Assembly (NCBI GenBank): GCA_028285545.1
Contig: JANQPA010000083.1
Coordinates: forward strand, 1-64,000
From: Saprospiraceae bacterium
GTDB lineage: Bacteria > Bacteroidota > Bacteroidia > Chitinophagales > Saprospiraceae
DNA length: 64,000 nt
Direction: 5' to 3'
In this document: one piece after another, positions 18,457 to 30,565 of the stretch
Layout: the number at the start of each line of letters is the position of its first letter
Position numbering within the stretch: position 1 is the stretch's first letter
Made by a program: the position numbers and the translations under genes
The notes under the pieces: model-generated
What the model was told of the DNA's origin: nothing
The model's database searches: none
What the model saw: the letters and a program-made list of their open reading frames with translations, nothing else

Positions 18457-19611
18457 TCACCCAGATTTTCTCGATCGACTGGTTGACTTACTACGATTTA
18501 TTGATTTATTAGGAGACCGCTTTATTTGCGATTGCCTCACCTGATTGCTCCTTTCTGTTTTTTTAACAGTAGAAGATTGATTCCTTCTACTGACCGATGG
18601 CCTTTTTTCTATGGATCTTGAACGATCTATTCTTGTACCACTATTAGAATTCCGCGATTTCGGATTAGTCTGCGGAGTTCTGGTTTTTATGTTATTATCT
18701 TTTGGATACGACCGAGTTCGATTTTTATTGTAAGTCGAATTTTCTCTTTGCTTTCTAGAATAAATAGTAGATCCTGAAGACCTCCGATTATTTTCAGTAA
18801 TACGATTCCTTTGATTGGTATTAGAATTCCAATTGTCATTTCGCTTTGGGGAAGAACGATATACCTGGGATCTGCCTCTATTCACTCGATTCCGGTTTGC
18901 TCGATCTGCAACGGAAGGACAATAGGATCGATTGGGACGGTAAAAATTATGAACCCTAATCACTCTGTGCCTGGGGGCCAGACGATAATAATCGTAATAA
19001 TATACATTGCGTGCGCGATATTGATTCCAGCTATAGGGCCTCCATGGGTTCCACCAGACTGGGTAATAGTTCCAGCGATATGGGGATGAATAGGTACTAT
19101 ATTGATCTCTCCTAATATTCTGAACTAAATCCCAATAATAGACATTAACAAAATCTCCATAGTCTCTATGATAGCCCGTTCTTCTATTAGCCGTTCCAAT
19201 TACTGGTTCAATAACTACATTTTCACCGAAAATATCTTCATCTCCTACAATCTGGAGGACGGCTTCTCCTCGACGGAGGATCTCAATTTCAATAACTGCT
19301 ACATCTTGTGTTTCATATCTACCTACCAGAGCTTGTAGAACAATTGCATGAAAAGCTCCTCTTTGTCTATGATTAACCCGGATGTAATCGATCTTACCAT
19401 CATAATTTAAGTCGAGATTATTAACCCAGTTGTTCTTTGAATTAATTTTTCGTTCAAATTTTCTTAGTGTGGATGACTCTTTAAACATATGGAGAGCTCC
19501 TTCGAGACTGAAATAGTCTCCATCATACCCCGTGGTTGAGGTGTGATATTGTGCCTGGCCCGTCGATAAAAATATAAATGACAATAACCAGGAAAAGATT
19601 ATTTTTTTCAT
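18457..19611 (-). CDS. Exported protein with Arg/Ser/Asn-rich C-terminal tail
   Basis: 384-aa protein with a signal peptide (cleavage near GQAQ). Residues about 25-140 form a folded domain with LDLNYDGKIDYIRV and VIEIEILRRGEAVLQIVGDED, a pattern seen in several uncharacterised Bacteroidetes exported proteins. It is followed by a Tyr/Trp-rich segment (about 150-215) and a tail of about 170 residues made largely of Arg, Ser, Asn, Thr and Lys without acidic blocks. The tail is strongly basic and probably disordered. Function unknown; binding of polyanions (DNA, LPS, sulfated glycans) is a guess. Two TTAAC-N4-GTTAA palindromes lie upstream. Confidence 0.7.
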   Translation of the reverse strand: MKKIIFSWLLSFIFLSTGQAQYHTSTTGYDGDYFSLEGALHMFKESSTLRKFERKINSKNNWVNNLDLNYDGKIDYIRVNHRQRGAFHAIVLQALVGRYETQDVAVIEIEILRRGEAVLQIVGDEDIFGENVVIEPVIGTANRRTGYHRDYGDFVNVYYWDLVQNIRRDQYSTYSSPYRWNYYPVWWNPWRPYSWNQYRARNVYYYDYYRLAPRHRVIRVHNFYRPNRSYCPSVADRANRNRVNRGRSQVYRSSPKRNDNWNSNTNQRNRITENNRRSSGSTIYSRKQRENSTYNKNRTRSYPKDNNIKTRTPQTNPKSRNSNSGTRIDRSRSIEKRPSVSRRNQSSTVKKTERSNQVRQSQIKRSPNKSINRSKSTSRSRKSG

Positions 19612-19687
19612 AGTCGAGATTGTTTGGTTCTATTATTAAAGACGCTTCTTAACAAGGAACCATCGACTTGAACAGGCACTTTAATCC

Positions 19688-19778
19688 AAGTTTAACCAGG
19701 GTTAAGGTCTAATTAAAAGAGCTTAAATCTTTGTTATTAGCCCTTATTGAGATTAACTAAATTTAACAGGAGTTAAGG
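19688..19778 (-). promoter_or_regulatory. Paired TTAAC-N4-GTTAA palindromes upstream of the basic exported protein
   Basis: TTAAC-CAGG-GTTAA at 19692-19705 and TTAAC-AGGA-GTTAA at 19763-19776, inside two related 20-nt blocks (16 of 20 bases alike) 71 bp apart, about 80 and 150 nt upstream of the start at 19611. Two copies of the same palindrome look like sites for a dimeric regulator; which one is unknown. Confidence 0.4.
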
Positions 19779-19900
19779 AATGGTGAAGACCGCTTTATTC
19801 ATAAAAATTCTACTCTTGACCATATATTAGGAAGGTTTCAATACAGAAAGAAAAAGAGTTGATATAAACTATTTTTTCTTTCATCTTTACAATTCAGTAC

Positions 19901-22150
19901 CTATAAATTCATCCAATAATTCAACTTTATTACCAAAGCCCGGTTTTTTGGCCCCCAGAACTCTACGGCATAATTGTCGGAATACACGATAAATAAATCT
20001 GACATGGGTTGAAAGCGCCATTGAAAGCGACTGTTGATGTTGAAGTTGTCTCTTTGGGTGTTGTATTGTAGAAAGGTAGTCCAGTAGATATTTTCAGAGA
20101 AGTTGATCTCGATCCTGGGACTTATCAAAAATAGCTTCTCTTCTCCATATTCATCTGGAAAGTCCAGATTACTGAGTGTAAAATTGACACCAAAATTACC
20201 CCAGGGCTGTGTTCGGAATCTTCCGCCCAGGGTATATTGAGTCAAGTCACCATTGAAGAATCCACCAAACTGAATGCTCGCTTCCATTTGTAAAATTTTG
20301 CGTTGGTCAGATTGGTAACCCAATTCAATGAATTTATAATGGTACTTCCCTCTTGGAAGGGGTTTGCCATCTGTAAAGGAAAAAGGAAATAACAATTGGA
20401 AATCTGCATTGGTGGCCTCTAGTGAAAAAGAGCTGGTATTTTTTAGGTTCAAATTATAATTGGCTATGAAGTCATTTTTAATTAGATCATTGCCGTTGGA
20501 GATGTCGAAAACATTCCTGAATCCGATCACATGTGAAATGACTTTAGGATTTTTCTTTGGGAAGAAGGTATAACTGAAGCGAGTGTACCAGTGTTTGAAT
20601 CCGACATGAAAGCTTGTATCTCTTACGGCATCGTAATGATCAGCTAAAGGGATCCAGCCCATGTCCGAGTAGTAATTATCCCCGATGGCTGAAAGGTTAG
20701 TATATATACTGATATTCCTACCATCATATCCAGCCCCGGTATTGTAAAAGTAATTATCGGTATTCAGGCCATCCTTAAAGGAAAGACCATAACCGGCAAA
20801 GGCCAGCCACTTGCCATCCACTGACCGGTAATTGAATTCTGCTCCGGCCGTTCGGTTGTAATCGTCACTCTGAAATTCGCCATCGTGCATGGCCTGACGA
20901 TTGTGAAAATATCCTCTTATGGTTGAACGTCCTAAAACGCGTTGGTGAAGAGCCAATGAAGTATAATTTTGTCCCAATGCAAAATCAGTTTCCTTAGTCT
21001 GCATATTCATAGCTCCGATACGAAGATTTTTATTAACGTTACCGCTAAGCCGTGCACCATAAGCAATAGGTATGGGATTGCCATCATTGTCCAGCCCGAT
21101 CCGACGAGAGAAAAAGGGACGCATGGGGGGGATGCCAAATTCGGAAAAAATGTCGCTGTTTTCCAGAAAAAAGAGTCGTCGCTCCGGAAAACGAACGCTA
21201 AAAGCAGTCAGGTTGGTTACCTGTGCATCAACTTCTACCTGCGAAAAATCTGGATTAACAGTAATGTCCAGGTTCAAACTAGAGGTAACCGCTATCTTGG
21301 CATCGACTCCTACCTCAAAATTGAGTTCTGTTGCTTCATTATTCTCAATGTCCTTGAAACCCGAACCAAGCACATAAGGAATAATGGAGAAATTGCTCTT
21401 TACATTAGGAGGAGGAGCGTCCCAGTGTAAAGAGCCGGTATATCCTAGGTCCACAGTTAGAAATTGTACCGGTACAGGTGACCAGGAATGAAAGCTATTT
21501 GTTTGCGGTTCACCCCGATTAAAGTTGATGCCCCAAACCGTTTTATTGGGCTCGAAGCGCAGCGTTTTTAAAGGGATGGCCATTTCGACGACCCAGCGAT
21601 CACTATGTGTGGACACAGCCGAAAACCACTTGTTGTCCCAAGCTCCGTTAATACCTCTAGGTGAACCACCGCCACGTCGGCCAGTTTGACCACTTATTAA
21701 AGATTCGATTTGCACGTTGGAAGGATTGACTCCAAACGAAAAAGCATTTGTACGTTCATTCACTGGGTCAATAACTACCGAAAAGGCATCTCCCTGCCAG
21801 AAGCTAGGATCGTCCCTTTTCAGGGTTTGGATCACATAATTATTATCGTCATAACAAATAGCGGAAATGTAGATGTAATTATCGTCATATACCATCCTGA
21901 CTTCGGTCTGATCTTCTTCGGCTGCTCTTTCATTATCGATAGGAAAGCTCATCCAAAAATTTTTGGCTACGTCGGCCTCTTTCCAGGCGCCCTCTCGTAG
22001 ATGACCATCCAATTCAATCTTTTCGGTCGTTTTTTTAATGGCAATCTGGTACTGTTCCTGCAAGGACTGAGCATTATTCTTCTGGACCACTACCATGGAA
22101 AAGGAAATTGAAATGAAGGTCAGACAGAGGAATCGTTGGAAATCAAACAT
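19901..22150 (-). CDS. DUF5916 outer-membrane protein with CBM9-like domain
   Basis: 749-aa exported protein with a signal peptide (cleavage near NNAQ). Residues about 40-230 are CBM9-like (IELDGHLREGAWKEA, then WVVEMAIPLKTLRF). The rest is the DUF5916 beta-barrel with NPDFSQVEVDAQ and FPERRLFFLEN, ending in a strand suited to outer-membrane assembly. The length is normal for the family and gives the reference for judging the 590-aa homologue at 95-1867 truncated. The ligand is unknown. It sits alone, divergent from the PUL that starts 540 nt away, and may be unrelated to it. Confidence 0.8.
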   Translation of the reverse strand: MFDFQRFLCLTFISISFSMVVVQKNNAQSLQEQYQIAIKKTTEKIELDGHLREGAWKEADVAKNFWMSFPIDNERAAEEDQTEVRMVYDDNYIYISAICYDDNNYVIQTLKRDDPSFWQGDAFSVVIDPVNERTNAFSFGVNPSNVQIESLISGQTGRRGGGSPRGINGAWDNKWFSAVSTHSDRWVVEMAIPLKTLRFEPNKTVWGINFNRGEPQTNSFHSWSPVPVQFLTVDLGYTGSLHWDAPPPNVKSNFSIIPYVLGSGFKDIENNEATELNFEVGVDAKIAVTSSLNLDITVNPDFSQVEVDAQVTNLTAFSVRFPERRLFFLENSDIFSEFGIPPMRPFFSRRIGLDNDGNPIPIAYGARLSGNVNKNLRIGAMNMQTKETDFALGQNYTSLALHQRVLGRSTIRGYFHNRQAMHDGEFQSDDYNRTAGAEFNYRSVDGKWLAFAGYGLSFKDGLNTDNYFYNTGAGYDGRNISIYTNLSAIGDNYYSDMGWIPLADHYDAVRDTSFHVGFKHWYTRFSYTFFPKKNPKVISHVIGFRNVFDISNGNDLIKNDFIANYNLNLKNTSSFSLEATNADFQLLFPFSFTDGKPLPRGKYHYKFIELGYQSDQRKILQMEASIQFGGFFNGDLTQYTLGGRFRTQPWGNFGVNFTLSNLDFPDEYGEEKLFLISPRIEINFSENIYWTTFLQYNTQRDNFNINSRFQWRFQPMSDLFIVYSDNYAVEFWGPKNRALVIKLNYWMNL

Positions 22151-22688
22151 AACATAGAAAATTTACTTGCTCATTGGAAAGTAAAGGTAAATTTAAATTG
22201 TGTAGAAAATTTGAAGTTGCTAATTAAAACTGCTACTGAAAAATACATGGAAAACAGGCAGGACAATTTATGCACAGATTGATGATGGAATATTATCCCT
22301 ATTGCCCTCATGACGGATCAGTAAATTTATCCCCAATTCTATATACGGAAAAGTGAAAATCTAAATTGGAAATTTCAATTTGACTGGTATTGGTTAACGG
22401 TAAGCCGACAAATGAAAACGTGTAGAGGCCTTCCTTACTTTGGTTTAAGGTAAGATGATTAATTATATTTTTGAAGTTATTAGATATTTAGGACAGGATA
22501 AAATACTGTAAAAACTGGGTAAATTACATCAATACCTATTCTCAATATTCCCCTTCATTTGTATTGAGGGTTTTCCATTAATATTGGAATGTAGACCTCT
22601 CTTTGATTTTTTATCAGCAAGAATATTTCAGAATTCCATTCCATTCGCATCATGCAAGGAACATTTCTTGAATTAAATTGGATCTGCC
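22151..22688. other. 538-nt divergent intergenic region with PUL operator
   Basis: It separates the divergent DUF5916 gene and the PUL's first gene. The only recognisable element is the tripartite PUL motif at 22497-22525 with a TTTG element at 22558. The 125-nt leader after it shows no clear hairpin. No gene or RNA is recognised. Confidence 0.6.
22497..22525 (+). promoter_or_regulatory. PUL operator copy 1 (cycloisomerase operon)
   Basis: 29-bp site with three half sites in the same orientation, GATAAAA, TGTAAAA and GGGTAAA, spaced 10-11 bp, so all on one face of the helix. CATCAA follows shortly after. A TTTG element (22558-22561, TTCATTTG, close to the Bacteroidetes -7 box TAnnTTTG) lies after exactly 32 nt. 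Four such sites precede PUL units; tandem direct half sites suit an AraC protein, likely the one at 30566-31423. Confidence 0.75.
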
Positions 22689-23858
22689 GTGAAAATAAAA
22701 ACTATTGAAAGTTTTATTCTTTCAGACAAATTGAAAGAAAGCTTTTATTTCTCACAATGGGAATACAGTGAAAGAAGAATTTGTATTGTTAAAATCACCT
22801 GTGATAATGGCCTAATAGGGTGGGGTGAAGGTTATGGTCCTGCTGGATTAGTTCAGGCAGGAATTGAACATTTGACTCCCTTTGTTTTAGGTAAAAGTCC
22901 TTTAGAAACTGAAGCGATCTGGACTATAATGTATCGTCGGACTTTGGATTTTGCCAGGCGGGGAATCTTAGTTTCTGCTATGAGTGCCATCGACGTCGCT
23001 CTTTGGGATTTGAAGGGAAAAATTTTAGGTTTACCTGTGCATTTACTTTTAGGTGGGAAAAAGCGAGATGTTATTATTCCTTATGCCACTGGAATGTATT
23101 TTACAAAAGGGCCAAAATTATCAGAAATTCTTTCCAAAGAGGCAAAAGCTTATGCTAAGGAAGGTTTTAAAGGAATGAAAATGAAGGTCGGATTAGGGAT
23201 TAAGGAGGATATAGAACATGTGAAATTGGTTCGAGAGGCTATTGGCCCTGATATTGATTTAATGATCGATGCAAATCATGCCTACAACCTCAGGGAAGCT
23301 ATCCAGTTGGCCAAGGCTGTAGAGCCTTATAATATTTATTGGTTTGAAGAACCCATCTCTCCAGAGTATTATGAACAATATGCCGAATTAAGAACAAAAA
23401 CAACCATCCCAATTGCGGGAGGGGAGTGTGAATATCTACGCTTTGGTTTTCAGACCTTGTTGAAGTCTAAATCGGTAGACATTGTTCAGCCCGATATTTG
23501 CTCCACTGGTGGGCTGACAGAGGCTAAAAGAATAGCCACTTTGGCGTCCGTCTATGGAGTAGAAGTTGTTCCTCATACCTGGGGTACAGGAATTGCTATA
23601 GCCGCTGCTGCTCACTTTGTAAGTAATTTGGATACTATTCCAGGTAGATTGAAAAAACCAAAGTTCTATATGGAATATGATAGAACAGAAAATGGACTCA
23701 GAGATCAATTAACCATATCTGATATGATTATTGAAAATGGTGAATTAAGAATATGTGATGCTCCTGGCTTAGGCTTTCAAATCAATGAGGATGCTTTGTA
23801 TAAGTATGCTGAAAAGGAAGTAAGTAAATATGGCGGTAATTCGCTAAAAAAAGCATAA
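22689..23858 (+). CDS. dauB: Enolase-superfamily 3,6-anhydro-D-galactonate cycloisomerase candidate
   Basis: 389-aa cytoplasmic enzyme of the mandelate racemase subgroup; GTG start at 22689 chosen as the first codon giving the conserved N-terminus. All catalytic residues are in place: the KxK motif K164/K166, metal ligands D194, E220 and E246, and the D269-H296 dyad. In carrageenan degraders a relative of galactonate dehydratase ring-opens 3,6-anhydro-D-galactonate to 2-keto-3-deoxy-D-galactonate. The gene lies 2 nt before an aldehyde dehydrogenase and upstream of KDG-type kinase and aldolase genes, exactly that pathway. A plain galactonate dehydratase, or the L-anhydrogalactonate enzyme, remains possible; GH127 genes in the locus favour the D form. 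First gene of an operon under PUL operator copy 1. Confidence 0.78.
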   Translation: MKIKTIESFILSDKLKESFYFSQWEYSERRICIVKITCDNGLIGWGEGYGPAGLVQAGIEHLTPFVLGKSPLETEAIWTIMYRRTLDFARRGILVSAMSAIDVALWDLKGKILGLPVHLLLGGKKRDVIIPYATGMYFTKGPKLSEILSKEAKAYAKEGFKGMKMKVGLGIKEDIEHVKLVREAIGPDIDLMIDANHAYNLREAIQLAKAVEPYNIYWFEEPISPEYYEQYAELRTKTTIPIAGGECEYLRFGFQTLLKSKSVDIVQPDICSTGGLTEAKRIATLASVYGVEVVPHTWGTGIAIAAAAHFVSNLDTIPGRLKKPKFYMEYDRTENGLRDQLTISDMIIENGELRICDAPGLGFQINEDALYKYAEKEVSKYGGNSLKKA

Positions 23859-23860
23859 TA

Positions 23861-25303
23861 ATGAATTTTGGTCACAAAAAACTTTACATAGACGGTGAGT
23901 TAATCGAATCTGCTTCAGGAGAACAGTTTGATATTATTTGTCCTGGGGATGAAAATAAAGTTGCCAGTATATCATGGGCGGGAAAAGAGGACACCATACA
24001 AGCCTTGGAATCTGCTCAAAAAGGATTTGAATATTGGTCTCAAATTCCAATAGAAGAAAGGCTTCAATGGATTGATAAACTCAGGAATAAAATCATTGAG
24101 AAGGAAGAATTACTTCGCACGAGCATTATGTATGAAATGGGTAAAGTCTGGGAGGGTACAGAAGAAGACCTAAACAGTATTAAAGATTCTCTTAAGTATT
24201 ATTCAAACGAAATAAAGCAAAGAAAGGATATTCCCATTCCAGATAAGGATGGGACACATGAACACCGTATTGTTTTTCAACCACTGGGAGTTGTAGTCGC
24301 ATTTTTAGCTTATAATTTCCCGCTCCTGAATCTTGGTTTTAAGTTAGGCCCTGCCCTTGCTGCTGGGTGTTCTATTATTATTAAACCTTCTGAATTTTCT
24401 CCTTTGTCAGCTTATATTATCGGAGAATTATGTGAAGAGATTGGCTTTCCAAGTGGGGTGATTAATGTCCTTTGCGGGGATGTGCCTGAAGTAGGGGCGC
24501 CCCTTTGTGAAAGTAAAATTCCCAAATTGATTACTATGATCGGTTCTACTGAAACAGCACAAAAACTTATCCAACAAAGTAGCAAAACCTCTATCAAAAG
24601 GTATAGTATGGAATGTGGAGGCAATGCTCCTTTCATTGTTTTTGATGATGCTGATCTGGAATTGGCTATTACTCATGGTACAGGTTTGAAAATTGGCAAT
24701 ACTGGTCAGATCTGCGTGGCCGCGAATAGGTTTTTTATTCACGAATCCGTGATAGATAAATTCATCGAGGGAATGGAGCAGAAATTTGGAAATACCCGAA
24801 TTGGCTTTGGACGTGAAAATAATCCGGATATGGGACCTTTAGCCAATAAAAGATCAGTTGAAAAGGTGCACAATATTGTTAAACAAGCGATTGAACAAGG
24901 CGGGAAATTAATTTTTGGCGGCCAGCCTATCGACCGGCCTGGATATTATTTTATGCCCACTATAATTCGAATTGATAACCAACAGGCAGAGGTGCTGCAA
25001 GAGGAAATCTTTGGACCGGTAGCTATGATTGTGCCCTTTTCCAGTAAAGAAGAAGCTATTGAATTGGCTAACAACGTGGAGGTCGGCCTGGCCTCTTATG
25101 TATATTCTGGAAATGAAAATGTGCTTGCATACTTTACAGAAAAACTAGAATTTGGTGAAGTTCACCTTAATGGCCTAAAATACGATATTTACCTTCCCCA
25201 TGGAGGAATTAAGAACAGTGGTATCGGAGTCGACTGCTCTACTTATGCATTGGATGATTATTTGATAAAAAAGAGGGTGACTCAGGCTTTAATCGAGTCA
25301 TAA
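23861..25303 (+). CDS. dauA: Aldehyde dehydrogenase, 3,6-anhydro-D-galactose dehydrogenase candidate
   Basis: 480-aa cytoplasmic NAD(P)-dependent aldehyde dehydrogenase. Key residues: Asn152 in YNFP, Lys175 in IIKPSE, GSTE at 229-232 in the cofactor site, general base Glu251 in MECGGNAPF and nucleophile Cys285 in GQICVAANR. It would oxidise 3,6-anhydro-D-galactose to the anhydro-galactonate used by the cycloisomerase encoded 2 nt upstream. Substrate assignment rests on gene context, since the family itself is broad (succinate-semialdehyde, lactaldehyde). Operon with the flanking genes. Confidence 0.8.
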   Translation: MNFGHKKLYIDGELIESASGEQFDIICPGDENKVASISWAGKEDTIQALESAQKGFEYWSQIPIEERLQWIDKLRNKIIEKEELLRTSIMYEMGKVWEGTEEDLNSIKDSLKYYSNEIKQRKDIPIPDKDGTHEHRIVFQPLGVVVAFLAYNFPLLNLGFKLGPALAAGCSIIIKPSEFSPLSAYIIGELCEEIGFPSGVINVLCGDVPEVGAPLCESKIPKLITMIGSTETAQKLIQQSSKTSIKRYSMECGGNAPFIVFDDADLELAITHGTGLKIGNTGQICVAANRFFIHESVIDKFIEGMEQKFGNTRIGFGRENNPDMGPLANKRSVEKVHNIVKQAIEQGGKLIFGGQPIDRPGYYFMPTIIRIDNQQAEVLQEEIFGPVAMIVPFSSKEEAIELANNVEVGLASYVYSGNENVLAYFTEKLEFGEVHLNGLKYDIYLPHGGIKNSGIGVDCSTYALDDYLIKKRVTQALIES

Positions 25304-25336
25304 ACCCAATCATTATGAAATAATAATTAATTAGAT

Positions 25337-26014
25337 ATGGGACCTATTGTTCAACAGAGCATGACTCCAGAAATCATCCATGAAATCGATGAAGCAGGGG
25401 TGATTGCCGTACTAATTATTGATGACCTGGCACACGCAGTGCCTTTAGCAAAGACACTCCTTGAAGGAGGAGTCAATACCATTGAATTAACACTTCGTAC
25501 ACGAGTAGCATTAGAAGCTGCCAGGAAGATTAAAAGAGAAGTTCCTGGTATTAAGCTTGGTTTTGGAACCGTATTAACTGTTGAGCAGGTGAAAGCAGTA
25601 GTAGATGTAGGGGCTGATTTTGCAGTAGCGCCTGGCTGCAATCCAAAAATAATAGCCGAGGCCCAACACCTGGGCTTACCTTTCGCACCTGGAATAATGA
25701 GCCCAACAGATATTGAAATCGCTATTGAACAAGGCTGCCGCATTTTAAAGTATTTCCCTGCGGAAACATCTGGTGGCATGAAACACCTGAAAAGTATGTC
25801 TGCACCCTATCAATATTTAAGATTAAAATTTATTCCTCTTGGAGGGCTTAATATTGACAATGCCTCTAACTATTTGGAATCACCCTTGATTACGGCCATT
25901 GGCGGGTCATGGGTGGCTAAAAGACCACTCATCCAAAGTAAAAATTGGGAGGCCATTTATAACAATGCACAAACGATTCGAGCATTAATCAATCAAATTA
26001 GGAATAAACAATGA
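25337..26014 (+). CDS. dauD: KDPG/KDPGal aldolase
   Basis: 225-aa class I aldolase of the Eda family. The Schiff-base lysine is Lys138 in ILKYFPAE; Glu50 (TIELTLRT) and Thr78 (GFGTVL) match the other active-site residues of E. coli Eda. It splits 2-keto-3-deoxy-6-phosphogalactonate (or -gluconate) to pyruvate and glyceraldehyde-3-phosphate, the last step of anhydro-galactose breakdown. Its stop overlaps the kinase start by 4 nt (ATGA). It follows the dehydrogenase by 33 nt. Confidence 0.88.
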   Translation: MGPIVQQSMTPEIIHEIDEAGVIAVLIIDDLAHAVPLAKTLLEGGVNTIELTLRTRVALEAARKIKREVPGIKLGFGTVLTVEQVKAVVDVGADFAVAPGCNPKIIAEAQHLGLPFAPGIMSPTDIEIAIEQGCRILKYFPAETSGGMKHLKSMSAPYQYLRLKFIPLGGLNIDNASNYLESPLITAIGGSWVAKRPLIQSKNWEAIYNNAQTIRALINQIRNKQ

Positions 26015-27099
26015 AAACGGTTGTAACATTTGGAGAAATAATGGGGCGCCTAGCTTCACCCGCGAATTTGCGCCTGCGACAATCTCGACAATTAGAAGTA
26101 ACATATGCCGGATCAGAAGCCAGTGTTGCAGCTTCCATTTGCAACTTTGGTGGATCAGCTCGTTATGTGACGGCATTGCCTAAGCACTCGTTGGCTGAAG
26201 CGACAATGGATGCGATTCGAGCAGTAGGTATAGACACCAAATATATTTTGCGTACAGAAAAAGGACGGTTGGGGCTCTATTTTCTCGAAACCGGTGCCAA
26301 TCAACGTCCTAGTAATGTAATTTATGATCGGGCAGACTCTGCGGTTTCGATAACTCCCGGTGATCATTATGACTGGGAAGCCATTTTTGATCAAGCTCAA
26401 TGGCTGCATTTAAGTGGTATTACTCCTGCCTTATCCAGAAATGCTGCAGATGCCACCCTTTTGGCTGCTAAAAAGGCTAAAGCTGCGGGAGCAAAGGTAT
26501 CCATCGATCTTAATTTTAGAAAAAAATTATGGAAATGGAACTCAGTCTTAGCTCCTCGTGAATTGGCCAGGGAAACCATGGGCACCATTTTACCCTTCAT
26601 TGATGTGGTAATTGGTAATGAGGAGGACTGCCATGATGTTTTAGGAATTCAGGCTGGCCAAACAGATGTTTATTCGGGTACTTTGGATACCTCTCGATAT
26701 CCAGATGTAGCTCGACAGGTGGTAAAACTATTTCCCAATGTAAGCAAGGTAGCCATTACCTTGAGAGAGAGCCTTTCTGCTTCGCATAATAATTGGGGAG
26801 CGATGCTTTATGATGGTGAATCTGATAAAGCATATTTTGCACCACTGGATAATGATGGGAATTATCAATCATACCAAATCAAAAACATTGTAGATAGAGT
26901 TGGTGGCGGTGATTCCTTTGCAGGTGGTTTAATTTTTGCCTTGACTACTCCTGAATTGTCGGAACCACAAAAGGCAGTAAAATATGCCGTGGCCGCTTCC
27001 TGCCTTAAACATTCTATAAAAGGAGATTTTAATTTTTCTACCCGATCTGAGGTTGAATCTCTAATGGGCGGTTCTGCTTCTGGTAGAGTTGTTAGATGA
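26011..27099 (+). CDS. dauC: PfkB-family 2-keto-3-deoxy-galactonate kinase
   Basis: 362-aa ribokinase-family sugar kinase. The PfkB ATP/substrate signature DRVGGGDSFAGG (residues 295-306) gives catalytic base Asp301, with the N-terminal substrate region GEIMGRL and the glycine motif YAGSEASVA. It would phosphorylate 2-keto-3-deoxy-D-galactonate from the cycloisomerase to feed the aldolase encoded just upstream (4-nt overlap). KDG kinases act on both gluconate and galactonate epimers, so stereospecificity is not predictable. Confidence 0.85.
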   Translation: MKTVVTFGEIMGRLASPANLRLRQSRQLEVTYAGSEASVAASICNFGGSARYVTALPKHSLAEATMDAIRAVGIDTKYILRTEKGRLGLYFLETGANQRPSNVIYDRADSAVSITPGDHYDWEAIFDQAQWLHLSGITPALSRNAADATLLAAKKAKAAGAKVSIDLNFRKKLWKWNSVLAPRELARETMGTILPFIDVVIGNEEDCHDVLGIQAGQTDVYSGTLDTSRYPDVARQVVKLFPNVSKVAITLRESLSASHNNWGAMLYDGESDKAYFAPLDNDGNYQSYQIKNIVDRVGGGDSFAGGLIFALTTPELSEPQKAVKYAVAASCLKHSIKGDFNFSTRSEVESLMGGSASGRVVR

Positions 27100-27119
27100 T
27101 CATTTTAGAGCTTAAATAA

Positions 27120-30368
<3,249 letters not shown>

Positions 30369-30388
30369 GTATAAATTTCCCTCTTTTT

Positions 30389-30450
30389 AAAACCACGTCC
30401 CGTCATAATTAATCCAAGATAAGTTATGGATCGACGTGGTTTTCTTTTTT
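30389..30450 (+). terminator. Terminator after the GH2 gene
   Basis: 11-bp perfect arms (AAAACCACGTC at 30389-30399, GACGTGGTTTT at 30433-30443) followed by a T-rich run. The loop is long (33 nt). It closes the cycloisomerase-GH2 operon, leaving the AraC gene with its own promoter or read-through. Confidence 0.65.
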
Positions 30451-30565
30451 TATTTCATTCAATTAAGTATAGATGAAGACTAGTTTTCGAATTGAGCCTT
30501 TCTACTTATTTCTAAATTTAAAAAGAAAAATAAGGGTTTGGATAAAATTCATTATATTGTTTTTT

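Noticed and set aside
22689..27099. L-anhydrogalactose (agar/porphyran) pathway instead of the D pathway
   Set aside because: The enzymes are similar in both, but no GH117 is present, while two GH127 and a kappa-carrageenase-like GH16 are. The L pathway cannot be fully excluded.
30473..30565. N-terminal 31-residue extension of the PUL AraC regulator
   Set aside because: It is a hydrophobic-basic stretch without homology to cupin-AraC proteins; the ATG at 30566 starts the conserved fold.
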